Below are positions 16,535 to 28,301 of a stretch of 64,000 nucleotides of DNA, in pieces (the first letter of the stretch is position 1; every line of letters begins with the position of its first letter). The notes under the pieces are model-generated. The model ran no database searches. It was given only the letters and a program-made list of their open reading frames with translations, and had not been told where the DNA came from. Source of the stretch: an uncultured Acidobacteriota bacterium (lineage in GTDB: Bacteria > Acidobacteriota > CAIWXX01). The stretch spans positions 152,260-216,259 of the forward strand of contig CAIWXX010000053.1 in the NCBI GenBank assembly GCA_903916735.1, in the 5' to 3' direction. The position numbers and the translations under genes are program-made.

Positions 16535-18070
16535 ATGAGTACATTCCAATTCTGTGATAATAGTATCGAGATGCAAAGGCCCTGGTTGGCTCGATTTAAG
16601 AAATCGATGCAGGCATCCCTACTTTACATCATCGTTTTCCTCGCCTGTCTTTATCACCCATGTGATCCGGATCTGGGCTGGCACCTAAAATACGGAGAAT
16701 ATTTCTTTCAACATCACGCGATCCTCCGGACAAACATCTACTCATCCATGTTCCCCGGCTACCACTGGACGAACAGTTCGTGGGCCACAGACTTGCTGAC
16801 GTATGCCGTTTTCCATCGCTACGGATTTTTGGGCCTAAGCATCCTCGCAGCCTTCATCATCACCTTAACGGCTGTCATACTCTCCCGTGCCTGCCGCCTG
16901 GATTTCTGGCAGCAGGCCATCGTGTTCCCGGTTTTTCTGTTTTTCGAAAACTTCTTTATCCAGGCATCTTTCCGGGGACAGTTGTTGACATTTCTTGGAT
17001 ACGCGATCCTTTGCTTTCTCCTTATTCGGTTCGAAGAGTCGAGAAGCAAGTCGATCTGGCTTCTGATCCCGCTCTTCACCCTCTGGTCGAACTTTCATGG
17101 GAGCTTCATTCTTGGCCTTGTACTCCTTTTGCAGTGGATCAGCATCACGCAAATCCGCGATATTTGCGTCGCTTGGCGACAACACAACCCGATCCCGATT
17201 TCAGTGTCGATTCGGCTTCTCGTTGTGCTCATAATGGCTATGGCAGCAACTCTTATCAATCCTTTTGGAACTCGTATTTACATTGAAGCCTTCCATCACT
17301 CGAACAGCCCGGCCCTTCACATCATCCAGGAATGGGCACCTATCGAGCCACTTTCCACTCTATGGTATCAATTCATCGCATGGCTGCTGCTATTGGCACT
17401 CGCATTGATCCAACTTGCAAAACAGAAGAAATTCCTCCAGAGGCTGCCCTGGATGGCGATGACGATGGTCCTTGTTGCCCTTTCGTACTCATCACGACGA
17501 TATTATTTTCTGCTGATTCTTATTTCTTTCCCCGTCATCGAAGTCATCTTTCGCACCTTCAAGCCTCCTCAAGAGCGCCTTGCCAACAGCATTGCCGCCT
17601 TGATCTTGATTCTGATGGGAATCTATTTCGTATCGATGAAGATCCCGAACTTAAGATTGATGTCGATGAATTGGAATCGATACTGCTTTGAATTGCGAGG
17701 GTTCTCACCGACAGCGGCCGATGTGCTAAAAAAGGCAAATCCACCCGGCATACTGTTTACAACATATGAACTCGGGGGTTGGCTGATATGGAAATACCCT
17801 GAGATCAAGCCCTGCATCGACGGGCGCATGCATCTTTGGCGTGATGAAAAGGGTCACAGTGCGGCGCTCTATTATGGCCTCATTGATACAAACATTCTGG
17901 ATATCGATAAGAGCGTATTTAACTCCGCCTTTGTGCTCCCGGGCAAAAACGTCACGATGCGGCTCTTTCAATTGACAAGGGAAGGCCGCTGGGAACTGCT
18001 CTACCGGGATCAGTATGCGCTGATATTCGTCAGAAAGGCCGCAATCGGCGGCCAGCCATCCCGACACTGA
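16535..18070 (+). CDS. Polytopic membrane protein, GT-C-glycosyltransferase-like, function unknown
   Basis: About 511 aa with nine to eleven hydrophobic segments. The first loop reads DPDLGWHLKYGEYFFQHHAI and then NSSWATDLLTYAVF; the pattern D-D-WHLxxGExI...W-S-LL recurs in a family of bacterial membrane proteins whose topology resembles GT-C glycosyltransferases using lipid-linked sugars. The C-terminal part has GILFTTYELGGWLIWKYPEI and IDGRMHLW, also typical of that family. No enzymatic role is proven for such proteins. ATG 16535 is preferred to the TTG at 16526; ATG 16571 (MQRPW) is also possible. It ends 64 bases before a hairpin terminator shared with groEL. Confidence 0.75.
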   Translation: MSTFQFCDNSIEMQRPWLARFKKSMQASLLYIIVFLACLYHPCDPDLGWHLKYGEYFFQHHAILRTNIYSSMFPGYHWTNSSWATDLLTYAVFHRYGFLGLSILAAFIITLTAVILSRACRLDFWQQAIVFPVFLFFENFFIQASFRGQLLTFLGYAILCFLLIRFEESRSKSIWLLIPLFTLWSNFHGSFILGLVLLLQWISITQIRDICVAWRQHNPIPISVSIRLLVVLIMAMAATLINPFGTRIYIEAFHHSNSPALHIIQEWAPIEPLSTLWYQFIAWLLLLALALIQLAKQKKFLQRLPWMAMTMVLVALSYSSRRYYFLLILISFPVIEVIFRTFKPPQERLANSIAALILILMGIYFVSMKIPNLRLMSMNWNRYCFELRGFSPTAADVLKKANPPGILFTTYELGGWLIWKYPEIKPCIDGRMHLWRDEKGHSAALYYGLIDTNILDIDKSVFNSAFVLPGKNVTMRLFQLTREGRWELLYRDQYALIFVRKAAIGGQPSRH

Positions 18071-18133
18071 CGAAAATCACATCCAGAGGCCGCCTCTTCA
18101 TACAAACAGGCTCTGATCCGTTTGCGAAGAAAA

Positions 18134-18160
18134 AGAGGAGCCGGATGTCCCAGCTCCTCT
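18134..18160 (-). terminator. Intrinsic terminator downstream of groEL, possibly bidirectional
   Basis: On the minus strand AGAGGAGC, an 11-base loop, GCTCCTCT, followed at once by TTTTCTTC. On the plus strand the same stem is followed by a looser GTTCTCTTTT, so it may also end the convergent membrane-protein transcript. Confidence 0.8.
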
Positions 18161-18191
18161 GTTCTCTTTTCGCTGTATGCCCGACCCGTCT

Positions 18192-20133
<1,942 letters not shown>

Positions 20134-20165
20134 CCAATAACCTCCTATCAAAATTAAACGATAAT

Positions 20166-20194
20166 AATATAAGCTCGAAATGAGCAATTGTCAA
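20166..20194 (-). promoter_or_regulatory. Sigma-70-type promoter of groES-groEL
   Basis: TTGACA at 20194-20189, 17-base spacer, TATATT at 20171-20166, minus strand. The spacer holds GCTCATTTCGAGC, a short imperfect inverted repeat. This is not a CIRCE element (TTAGCACTC-N9-GAGTGCTAA), so HrcA control is not indicated here. Confidence 0.75.
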
Positions 20195-20308
20195 GCATAA
20201 AATCTTAGTGTGTTCGACTCAATCCTTGATCGGATTGGAATCAGCTCCTACGGTTACGTAACAATCTGATAATTAACGAATAGACCAGAGGGCTACGAGA
20301 TGCAAATG

Positions 20309-21286
20309 CTAGAAGAATTGTCGGATTTCATCCAATTTTTGCGTGTTGCCGAGTGCAACAATCAGCTTGATCCGGGCCTTCTGTCCATTAATGTATTGAG
20401 CGAATATCACACCCATCTGCCGCAGGTGACGACCTCCTCCGGGATACCCATATGTATCAAGCACCCTGCCTTGCAGACAGCGCGATACAAGTACGATGGG
20501 AAGGGAATGATCTATCACATACTGGATTCCGGGTACTACATCAGGAGGCACGTTGCCACGCCCTGTGGCTTCAATAACGATACCATGAGCCCCAGAATCA
20601 ACAGCCCATTTGAGAAGCCTGTCATCTGCGCCGGCAGCCACTTTAAGGAGTTCAACGGCAGTGTCAATCTTCGTCGCCGGTATGTACTGCCTCCGATGAG
20701 GGCTCCGATAAAAGACGACATCCGATTTATCGACAAAGCCGACCGGCCCGAAATCAGGGCTTTGAAAGGCATTAACGTGCTCGGTATGTGTTTTCGTGAC
20801 GTCGCTCGCAGCGTGGATCTCGTCGCCCATCGTGACGAGTACGCCGCGATTAAATGAATTTGGGTGCGTGGCGACGCGGACACCGGCATGTAGGTTGTGG
20901 GGTCCATCCCAGGAAAGCTCCGAGCTAATCCTCATTGCGCCAAGAAGCACAACCGGCTTGTGGGAATTCAATGTCAAATCAAGCAAGAAGGCCGTCTCCT
21001 CGAGCGTGTCAGTGCCGTGAGTTATGACGACACCATCATAGTCGCTCGACTCAAGCGCTTCCTGTACCCGGCGTGAGAGATCCCACATGATTAATGGCGT
21101 GATATGTGGTCCAGGAAGTTTTGCATAATCTTCGTGGCTGATGGATGCCAATTTTTCGATGCCGGGCACCAACGCCAGAATTTCTTGACCGTTCAGAGCG
21201 GGTATGGCGCCGCCAGTAGCGGAATCGATCCTCATGGAAATAGTCCCGCCGGTGAATATGATCTTGATCCGAGGCATCCTGGTCAT
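20309..21286 (-). CDS. L-asparaginase (asparaginase/glutaminase family)
   Basis: 325 aa. The two threonine active-site motifs are intact: IIFTGGTISM near residue 13 and VITHGTDTLEETAF near 90. LLGAMRISSELSWDGPHNLH and IVIEATGRGNVPPDVVPGI complete the family pattern. Hydrolyses asparagine to aspartate and ammonia. No signal peptide, so probably the cytosolic type. ATG 21286 has AGGA at 7-base spacing. It stands alone between groES and the AddAB-like genes; it is not clear whether it has its own promoter. Confidence 0.95.
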   Translation of the reverse strand: MTRMPRIKIIFTGGTISMRIDSATGGAIPALNGQEILALVPGIEKLASISHEDYAKLPGPHITPLIMWDLSRRVQEALESSDYDGVVITHGTDTLEETAFLLDLTLNSHKPVVLLGAMRISSELSWDGPHNLHAGVRVATHPNSFNRGVLVTMGDEIHAASDVTKTHTEHVNAFQSPDFGPVGFVDKSDVVFYRSPHRRQYIPATKIDTAVELLKVAAGADDRLLKWAVDSGAHGIVIEATGRGNVPPDVVPGIQYVIDHSLPIVLVSRCLQGRVLDTYGYPGGGRHLRQMGVIFAQYINGQKARIKLIVALGNTQKLDEIRQFF

Positions 21287-21486
21287 TGGCGGATCCTATC
21301 AAAAGCAGTGGAAAGGCCGCAACTGTCAAGCAGGGCGTGGACAGAGTAACGTCCATGTCAAGCCAGTGCATCATCAGGAAATTTTGAATTGGTGACGTCC
21401 AGGTAAAAGGCGAAAAATCAAAAGGAAAACCTCAATCAAAATGCTGAAGGCGTAACCCAAATTGCCATTCATATCAATCCACCTTC

Positions 21487-24312
21487 TTATTGCTCAAAAT
21501 CCTCAGCCGTTTTGGCACGGCTCCGACGACAGAGTGTCTTGAAAGAACATTCTGCACATGTATCAGAGCTCGCCGGATCCGGTTCGAATGTTTTATTCGC
21601 ATTCAGGATTTCGCCGTAAATGAGTCTCAGAGATGGCAGGTAAATTTCCAACATCTGCGCAGCAGCGGAGTCGGGTTCAGGAAAAAGAGGAGGCAGATCA
21701 CTTGTCACGTCTCTTAACGACATCAGATGAGCCTGGATGAGATCATACGGCGTTGCGTATTCCTGATGGACGAGCTCAGCGTATAAAGGAAGCTGGAACG
21801 ACTTGATCTCCTTAAAGATCGAAAGCCTATCAATAAGCGGCGATTTTGGCTTGGCTGCCGGAATCCGTTTCTTCACATCTCTCCCCGATTTGTAATCCAG
21901 AATACAGAGAGTCTGACCTCGCTGATCGAGCCTGTCCAGAAAACCTTTGCACATCACTCTCACGCCGTTGAGGTCGAGCGCACCGGATAATCTTTTCTCC
22001 ACTGAGAGTAATATTGTCTGATTTGAGAAATTCTCTTTTTCACGCCGCAGCAGCTGATGGATTCTCCTTTGAGCCAGCATCTGGAGCAGGAGGCCTTCAC
22101 CAGTGGCGGCAAAATGCAACCGCAGGACATCCGGCAATCGGTGCATCATTTCATCATAGATTTCATCGGTCAGTTTTTTCCGAATATGAGGGTAATAGAG
22201 GTCTCGCATGACTGTGTGCAGGGACAGGCCCACCTTGGAAGCATCCAGCTCTTCGCTGACCTCTTCGACTTCTCCAAGCCCCAACACAAATGTGAAATAG
22301 AACATCATCGGACAGAGGAGGTAGGTATCAAGCGCAGCGGCGCTAAAGGTCATCTTCTTGAGAATCGTCATGACGGCTTCGTCTTTCTCAACGAGCGGAG
22401 TTCTTTCGTGAGCGTTTCCTGAGCGAAAAGAGAGGTTATTCACGCGGACCACCCCCATTTCGCTCTTGTCCTTCTCCGCCTGGAAAATCATCTCCTCCAG
22501 AAAATGAGATCGTGTTGTATCAGGAGTCTCCCGATAGAGGGCATGAACCGTGTGTGCCGACTCAAGCAGGCGGAAAAAATTGTATTTATAAACTTCGATT
22601 CTATCTGTGTATCCCGGCAATCCCAGCGCCTTTCGGAAGGCCGGGGGCAAAGCAGGATCATGCCGCGATGATGAGGGAAGAATATCCTCATTTACATCCA
22701 GTATGATGACAGTATCGAATCTCAGAGCGCGTGTTTCCAGCAGTCCCATAACCTGAAGCCCTCGCAGCGGCAACCCTGTAAACGGAACGCTGTCTGAAGA
22801 AAACTGATTTCTCACGATGCGATGGAGCATTTTCCGATCGTCAAACGCATGATCGGCGACAAGAAGCGAGGAAAGACCAGCCAACGTATCCGATGTTTGA
22901 ATAAAAAAATTGTGGAAGAATGGATGGCAATGCGCGGGGGAGTATTCAGCCAGCTCGTGAACGACGCCATCCAGAGAGCGGGCAAGGGCGGATATGGTGC
23001 GAGCCTGTTGGGGTCGCCGGATGAGCAGATCATGGAGACCTCGCAGAGCCTCTTGGAGTTTCTCACGCCCTGATGTTTCCGGCATCATTTGAGACGTCGT
23101 CTCGTAGATGGCATCCATTGTTTCAATTTCGAGAAGACCCAGAAAAGCCGAACCGCGCCTCCTGACTTCTTTTTCAAGCGAGTGGATAAGAATCCGCATG
23201 CCGGACTCATCCTGAAGGTCTTTTCCAAAGTTCTTCACATACGGATGGAGCATAACTTTCAGGTATTCAGGCACGTAGACTCTTTCATCCTTCATGGTTT
23301 CAACAACCGAGAGAATCCTGTTCAAAAGTGCATGGATGGGAGTCCGGACGAGCGGGTAGCCCATCGTGATGTTGTAGTCGACACCCAGAGTGCTCAAGAC
23401 CTCCCAGAGAAGCGGGAGAAGCGGCGCCGGGTCGGGTAGAATAATCACGGTTCTTTCCGGGTCGAGATTCGACTCGTGAAGTATTTCATTAACTCGCAAC
23501 ACTTCGCCATGTGCACTCGGTGCGGCGTGGAGATTCATGTTGATTGACGGGACTGTGAGGGGCTGTGAATTATGATTAAGAGATAAACCGTCTTCCATCT
23601 CCCGAAAAGGCCCCCATGCTCTGCCATCATGATGCCGGTATATGGAGACATCGGCGATTTCTCCCAGACGTTTCAGGATGTCCATTTCTCCGCCGGAGAA
23701 GGCGAAGAATCCCGCAAACATGATCTCTGCAGCATCCATCCACCCACTCTTGCCCAAACGCTCTGAGGCATTTCGGTAAATCGTCCCCGGTGAGTAGCGG
23801 CTGTGTTCAGCCAGGAGCTCATGAAATCGCAACCGGATTTCCGGCAGCAGATCATAAAAGCGCTGTGTCGATGGACGAAGAGTATCGTAGTCCTCGAGTG
23901 AGGCAAGTGCCTTCAAGCGTGAATCACTCACCGATTCACGATCCAACTCGTCTATGACCCGATAAATCTCCCGACCCCATGGATAAAAAGCCGAGAAATG
24001 ATCCGCCAGTTTCTGCAGATCACCATCACCACACTCGGCGACAGCCTGCATGAGGAGGAAGACGGCATCAGTTTCAGGCAGGATGTCCTCTTCGAGAATG
24101 CCGGCAATATGGCAGAAGAACTCCATGAGCGGGAAGAGAGCCGGAGGGCGACTCGGAGCCCTTTTCAGGGCTGCATACTTTTTGCAAAAGTGATGAATCG
24201 GTCTGCTGCCTGGAAACACGATTGTGAGCCGTGTCGCATCCCTGGATACGGCATCGCTGACGACACGATCGAGGAGGTCCTCCACAACAGAGACGTCGTG
24301 CACCCTTACCAT
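21487..24312 (-). CDS. AddB-like helicase-nuclease subunit with PD-(D/E)XK nuclease
   Basis: 941 aa. The C-terminal nuclease shows KGFLDRLDQRG and LCILDYKSGRD near residue 804 and FQLPLYAEL further on. Four cysteines fit the AddB iron-sulfur staple: one in YLLCPMMFYF (about 664) and three in CAECSFKTLC (about 917). The N-terminal helicase-like half lacks a recognisable Walker A (IVFPGSRPIHHF in its place), so ATP-driven motion probably rests on the partner. It overlaps the end of the AddA-like gene by 7 nt. Together they would process double-strand DNA ends for recombination. Distant from classical addB; called by domain layout. Confidence 0.9.
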   Translation of the reverse strand: MVRVHDVSVVEDLLDRVVSDAVSRDATRLTIVFPGSRPIHHFCKKYAALKRAPSRPPALFPLMEFFCHIAGILEEDILPETDAVFLLMQAVAECGDGDLQKLADHFSAFYPWGREIYRVIDELDRESVSDSRLKALASLEDYDTLRPSTQRFYDLLPEIRLRFHELLAEHSRYSPGTIYRNASERLGKSGWMDAAEIMFAGFFAFSGGEMDILKRLGEIADVSIYRHHDGRAWGPFREMEDGLSLNHNSQPLTVPSINMNLHAAPSAHGEVLRVNEILHESNLDPERTVIILPDPAPLLPLLWEVLSTLGVDYNITMGYPLVRTPIHALLNRILSVVETMKDERVYVPEYLKVMLHPYVKNFGKDLQDESGMRILIHSLEKEVRRRGSAFLGLLEIETMDAIYETTSQMMPETSGREKLQEALRGLHDLLIRRPQQARTISALARSLDGVVHELAEYSPAHCHPFFHNFFIQTSDTLAGLSSLLVADHAFDDRKMLHRIVRNQFSSDSVPFTGLPLRGLQVMGLLETRALRFDTVIILDVNEDILPSSSRHDPALPPAFRKALGLPGYTDRIEVYKYNFFRLLESAHTVHALYRETPDTTRSHFLEEMIFQAEKDKSEMGVVRVNNLSFRSGNAHERTPLVEKDEAVMTILKKMTFSAAALDTYLLCPMMFYFTFVLGLGEVEEVSEELDASKVGLSLHTVMRDLYYPHIRKKLTDEIYDEMMHRLPDVLRLHFAATGEGLLLQMLAQRRIHQLLRREKENFSNQTILLSVEKRLSGALDLNGVRVMCKGFLDRLDQRGQTLCILDYKSGRDVKKRIPAAKPKSPLIDRLSIFKEIKSFQLPLYAELVHQEYATPYDLIQAHLMSLRDVTSDLPPLFPEPDSAAAQMLEIYLPSLRLIYGEILNANKTFEPDPASSDTCAECSFKTLCRRSRAKTAEDFEQ

Positions 24313-27300
24313 GACACCTCTTCGATCGCGCCCTCATCAACATAGACAAGGTATCCTTCAATCTTCCGTCCCGGGTAGATCGATGCCAGCAGCCGGCCAT
24401 AAGCACGGACCTGTTCCTGATGTGTGCGACGATCCTCAGCCCCTGTTTTCCATTCGACGATCGTGACCACGGCCGGACCGATCAGAATTCGATCGATCAG
24501 GTGCAATTCGCCATTTTCATCCAGGAGTGTCACTTCATTTTCAATCGTCACATCCGAGTTGAAATCCAGTAAGCGCTTGATGAGCGGGTGACGCATCAGG
24601 TTTGTGAGGACGGGATCGACAGCTTCTCTGTTATGATCAGCGATCCCTGCTGTCTGGACCCCGGGGAGTATTCCGTTAGCGAGGGTTCTGTGAATGAGCG
24701 TCCCTCGTTTCAGCGCCTGCCGCTGTTCCGCAGAACAGGTTCGTGCAAAATTGCCTCGTTTCAGATGGAGCTTCCTGTTCCAGTCCGTCAAAACCGGATA
24801 GTGCGATGGTTCAGAAGGGGCGACATCTTTCCGGGGACCGCGTATCCTTTGGGATCCCCATTCATGAACAGAAGTCAGATGTCCCGAAATAGGAATCTTG
24901 CGCTTTCTGCTCCACTGATGCCCTGACAAGGTGGGCGGGAAAATATACAATTCGTCGGCAGCCCGGGTCAGCGCCACGTAAAATGCGCAGAGTTCGTCGG
25001 AGATGTCCGCAAGTCGTTCGGCTTTCCTGATTTCGGCGATGCGAGGCGACAGGAGCGCAGCCCACTCGGGAATCCTAATCGGCATCAGCCGGCCATCCTT
25101 TTCCACAACACTCCATGATCTCGGATGGCTGACCAGATATGGGAATGGCAGGATCACCACTGGAAATCCCAATCCCTTGGCCTTATGAATTGTGAGGACG
25201 CGAATGGCGCCGGCGTTTTCCGCAAGCGGTACCTGCATCCAGGGGTCGTCCTGGTTCTGGCTCCAAAATTGAAGAAAGTCGCCAAGCGAATTTTCGCCTT
25301 CACCTTCACGCATCTTCAGGAGCTCCAGGAGATGATAGACAAATATCTCCTGCAAGGGGAATCGGCTGACGACGGCGAAGTGATGAAGCATACGCTGAAG
25401 GAGATCGTATGGTGGGAGATAGCCGACTGTCGAAAAGAACGGCTGAATGTGATCATTCCAAGTGTCAGGGTATCGGGCGCGAAAAGCCACATAGAGAGCG
25501 GATTCTTTCCGACGTGCCGAGTCATTCAGGAATCGAAACATATGATCGGCGGTCAATTCCGCCCTTCCGCAAAAGATCTCGCCTGTCAGGAATGAGGCAA
25601 ATGAGAGGCTATCGATCGGAGAATCAAGAAAACGGAGAAACGAGATGAGCTCGTTAACGAGAAGCGAAGAGGCCAGTGTCAGCGTGACTTCAGACGCCAC
25701 CGGCAAGCCCTTGCCCATCAGAACCTGACTGACCAACGCAGCTTCTTTGTTTTTTCGAACGAGGAAAGTGATATCGCCGTAGGAATATCCCCGTTCGATC
25801 AGATCAGGCAGGATGCTGTCGGTCATCTCATCGATGATTTCAGACATCCCCTGCTCCAGCGGGACACCCTTTGGGAACTCGCGCGATTCAACGCGGACAT
25901 ATCCTCCATCCTTGACGTATTCTTGTGAAGCATCTTTGAAAACATCAAAAATCGACCTGACGAAATCATCATCCGAATACTGATTATCCTGAGAATGGAT
26001 TGTCTCTCTGAACCAGGCGAGAAGGTTTCCCTCCGAAAAGACATCATTGAAAAAATCAACCAGTGCCTGACGGCTTCGCCAGTTCGAAGGCAGGGCTGCG
26101 TCATAGCGCTCGAAAGGGAAATCCTCAAGCACGTCATCAAAAAGCCGGGCGCTCCCTCCACGGAAACGGTAAATCGCCTGCTTTTTGTCGCCAACGAAGA
26201 AGAGCGAGCCGCCTTTGGAAAGGGCTTCTTCGAGTAACGGGCGAAGAGCTTCCCATTGGCTGATGCTCGTATCCTGGAACTCATCCAGGAAAAAGTGCGG
26301 AACCCTTTCGCCCCAATAAAAAAAAGCCGACGGGACACCGCCGGTCTGAAGGTAATCGCGAAGCGTCATCGAAAGGCGGTCAAGGTAGACGATGTTTTCT
26401 TGGCGCGCCAGGCTCGCCATGCCCTGTTCAATCCTCTCCATGATCCTCATATAAGGCTCAAATTCAGCGGATGCCGTCGCAAAGACCAACTGTTCAAGCC
26501 TCTCCCGAAAGGCACTCCAGGATTGTTTCATGGATGGGGTGATCAATCCGATGTCCTTTTTGCGGACGAGCTCTTCGACCGAGGATTTGGAGAAGAGTGA
26601 CGTGGACATGAAAGCGTGAGGATCGCCAGTGGAGAGAAATTCGTGGAGTTTTTCCGAGGCATTCGGCCATTTCAGTTGAAGTTGATCAAGATGCTCGGCC
26701 AATGTCAGGCCTGCCTGAGTGGATTGACGCCGGCATCTCGCTAGTGTATCGGCCAGGCCGGGATCCAGGTAGAGCATTTTTCCGGATGTGCTTTCAATAT
26801 TTCTCAGGTCCGTGACATTGGTGCTGATCAGGCTGCGGAGATCCCACGTTAGCTGGTCTGAAAATGAGAAAAGATCCTCGACGGTTTGAAAAAAATCAGA
26901 TGTTAAAATTTCATCTTTTCCGATTTGATCCAACAGTGATGCGAGAACCAGCTGCAGATGGTCACGACTATCGATCATGACGTCGGCGCGAGGCGGGAGA
27001 CCGAGCTCATAGGCCGAGCCTTGTGCGAGTCCCGTCAGGAACGAATCAATCGTCCGCACACAAAAGTCCAAATAATTTTGGAAAATGTGATCCAGCTTTT
27101 CGCGGGCAAGATCGGGGAGGTTTCGCCCGTCGAGGGAAAGAGACCCGGCCATGTCAGCGGTGATTTTCGCATCGGATTGGAAATGGATCTTCTTAAGCCA
27201 TTCGACAATGCGAGCCTTCATCACAAAAGCCGCCTTATTCGTAAACGTGACGGCCATCAGATGCCGCAGGTCGCTCGATGGAATACGATCCGAAAGATAG

Positions 27301-27404
27301 AACTGCAGATAGCGCCTCGTCAGAGCATGAGTCTTCCCTGACCCGGCAGACGCCTTCAAGCGTTGGATGTGAGGGAAAACGAGGTCGGTATCAAATCCGG
27401 TCAT
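24306..27404 (-). CDS. AddA-like UvrD-family helicase with C-terminal nuclease
   Basis: 1,032 aa. Superfamily 1 motifs are all present: Walker A KASAGSGKTHALTRRYL (residues 17-33), VTFTNKAAFVMKARI, FFLDEFQDTSISQWEAL (motif II), FVGDKKQAIYRFRGG, VLTIHKAKGLGFPVVIL and YVALTRAADELYIF. The C-terminus has a PD-(D/E)XK nuclease: LIDRILIG followed by VTIVEWKTGAEDR near residue 980. This is the AddA or RecB architecture. It is the first gene of the pair with the AddB-like gene, divergent from the LolA-like gene. A role in double-strand-break repair and exonuclease defence follows from the family. Confidence 0.93.
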   Translation of the reverse strand: MTGFDTDLVFPHIQRLKASAGSGKTHALTRRYLQFYLSDRIPSSDLRHLMAVTFTNKAAFVMKARIVEWLKKIHFQSDAKITADMAGSLSLDGRNLPDLAREKLDHIFQNYLDFCVRTIDSFLTGLAQGSAYELGLPPRADVMIDSRDHLQLVLASLLDQIGKDEILTSDFFQTVEDLFSFSDQLTWDLRSLISTNVTDLRNIESTSGKMLYLDPGLADTLARCRRQSTQAGLTLAEHLDQLQLKWPNASEKLHEFLSTGDPHAFMSTSLFSKSSVEELVRKKDIGLITPSMKQSWSAFRERLEQLVFATASAEFEPYMRIMERIEQGMASLARQENIVYLDRLSMTLRDYLQTGGVPSAFFYWGERVPHFFLDEFQDTSISQWEALRPLLEEALSKGGSLFFVGDKKQAIYRFRGGSARLFDDVLEDFPFERYDAALPSNWRSRQALVDFFNDVFSEGNLLAWFRETIHSQDNQYSDDDFVRSIFDVFKDASQEYVKDGGYVRVESREFPKGVPLEQGMSEIIDEMTDSILPDLIERGYSYGDITFLVRKNKEAALVSQVLMGKGLPVASEVTLTLASSLLVNELISFLRFLDSPIDSLSFASFLTGEIFCGRAELTADHMFRFLNDSARRKESALYVAFRARYPDTWNDHIQPFFSTVGYLPPYDLLQRMLHHFAVVSRFPLQEIFVYHLLELLKMREGEGENSLGDFLQFWSQNQDDPWMQVPLAENAGAIRVLTIHKAKGLGFPVVILPFPYLVSHPRSWSVVEKDGRLMPIRIPEWAALLSPRIAEIRKAERLADISDELCAFYVALTRAADELYIFPPTLSGHQWSRKRKIPISGHLTSVHEWGSQRIRGPRKDVAPSEPSHYPVLTDWNRKLHLKRGNFARTCSAEQRQALKRGTLIHRTLANGILPGVQTAGIADHNREAVDPVLTNLMRHPLIKRLLDFNSDVTIENEVTLLDENGELHLIDRILIGPAVVTIVEWKTGAEDRRTHQEQVRAYGRLLASIYPGRKIEGYLVYVDEGAIEEVSW

Positions 27405-27557
27405 TCGCCCCCTCGAATTATCAATCGTGGTGACATTTAGAATAATAGCCTACATGGGGACGCATGCTGTTGTCACCTATTTCGCGTTGATGGTGCCGAC
27501 CGCCTCACGGACTCATCTGGAAAACATTTGCAACCGACACAGCTATTTCCTGCTAAG

Positions 27558-28172
27558 ATGAAAACGATGCTGAAAATCATCTTAACATTGACAACGGGCA
27601 TGCTTCTTGGGGTAATCGACACACATTACACCGGTCTGAAAATTTTAAAAGCTCATTTTGAACAACGCACGACGTCGTCCGCGACGCGGGTCGTGAAGAT
27701 TGAAAACGGCCAATTCTGGATGGACCGCGAATCTGAGGTTCTCCGATTTGAGTATCTCGACCCCGAAAAGAAAACCTTCCTCTATCGAAGGGGGCGAGTC
27801 GAATTTTATGTCCCGGCCGACCGGCAGTTGATGACATATAAGCTCGATGAAAGCTCTGATTTGATGCCCTTCTTGTTCTTGTTGGGCAAGCGACGTCTCT
27901 CCGATTGTCTTTCGATCCCGACGGGCAACGAGAAGCCGAGAACCTCGGGCGCAGAGCTTTTGCATCTCCAGCCAATCGTGGCTGCGAAAGGTGAAGGGGA
28001 TTTTTTCGTGGAAGTCGACCCGGCCACCGGTTATGTTTTCCGTGTCATGTTCGTGGATAGTCTCCGAAATCGAATTGAAATTCAACTGGACCAACAGCAA
28101 CCTCTGGCGCACCTTCCAGCCGGATTCGACACTATCAGAGTGCCTGGTGGAGTCGAAATCGTAGAACGGTGA
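27558..28172 (+). CDS. LolA-like outer-membrane lipoprotein carrier
   Basis: About 204 aa from ATG 27558 (alternative 27567). A signal peptide (MLKIILTLTTGMLLGVI) precedes LKILKAHFEQRTTSS, the typical LolA opening where unfolded stretches of substrates are bound. GQFWMDRESEVLRFEYLDPE and FFVEVDPATGYVFRVMF fit the LolA/LolB half-barrel. The protein would ferry lipoproteins across the periplasm. It is upstream, on the same strand, of a sigma factor and anti-sigma factor, which suggests the cassette responds to envelope state. Confidence 0.85.
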   Translation: MKTMLKIILTLTTGMLLGVIDTHYTGLKILKAHFEQRTTSSATRVVKIENGQFWMDRESEVLRFEYLDPEKKTFLYRRGRVEFYVPADRQLMTYKLDESSDLMPFLFLLGKRRLSDCLSIPTGNEKPRTSGAELLHLQPIVAAKGEGDFFVEVDPATGYVFRVMFVDSLRNRIEIQLDQQQPLAHLPAGFDTIRVPGGVEIVER

Positions 28173-28181
28173 GGACATAAT

Positions 28182-28271
28182 TTGATCCGGGGCCTTCTGA
28201 GAGGGTATACAGAGGAGCTGGAGGATGAGCTGAAGATTGATCGCTTGAAGCCGGCCGCTTCGCTTGAGTGA
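28182..28271 (+). CDS. Possible 29-residue peptide between the LolA-like and sigma genes
   Basis: TTG start at 28182 with GGTGAGGA 7 bases upstream; the product is amphipathic (GLLRGYTEELEDELKIDRLK) and ends just before the sigma-factor gene. It may be a leader peptide or chance. Nothing similar is known to me. Confidence 0.3.
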   Translation: MIRGLLRGYTEELEDELKIDRLKPAASLE

Positions 28272-28301
28272 AACCAAATCTCTCTTATCTCGTAGTAAAA
28301 A

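Noticed and set aside
20134-20230. CIRCE operator upstream of groES
   Set aside because: Only a short GCTC-N5-GAGC repeat exists in the promoter spacer; the nine-base arms of CIRCE are not there.
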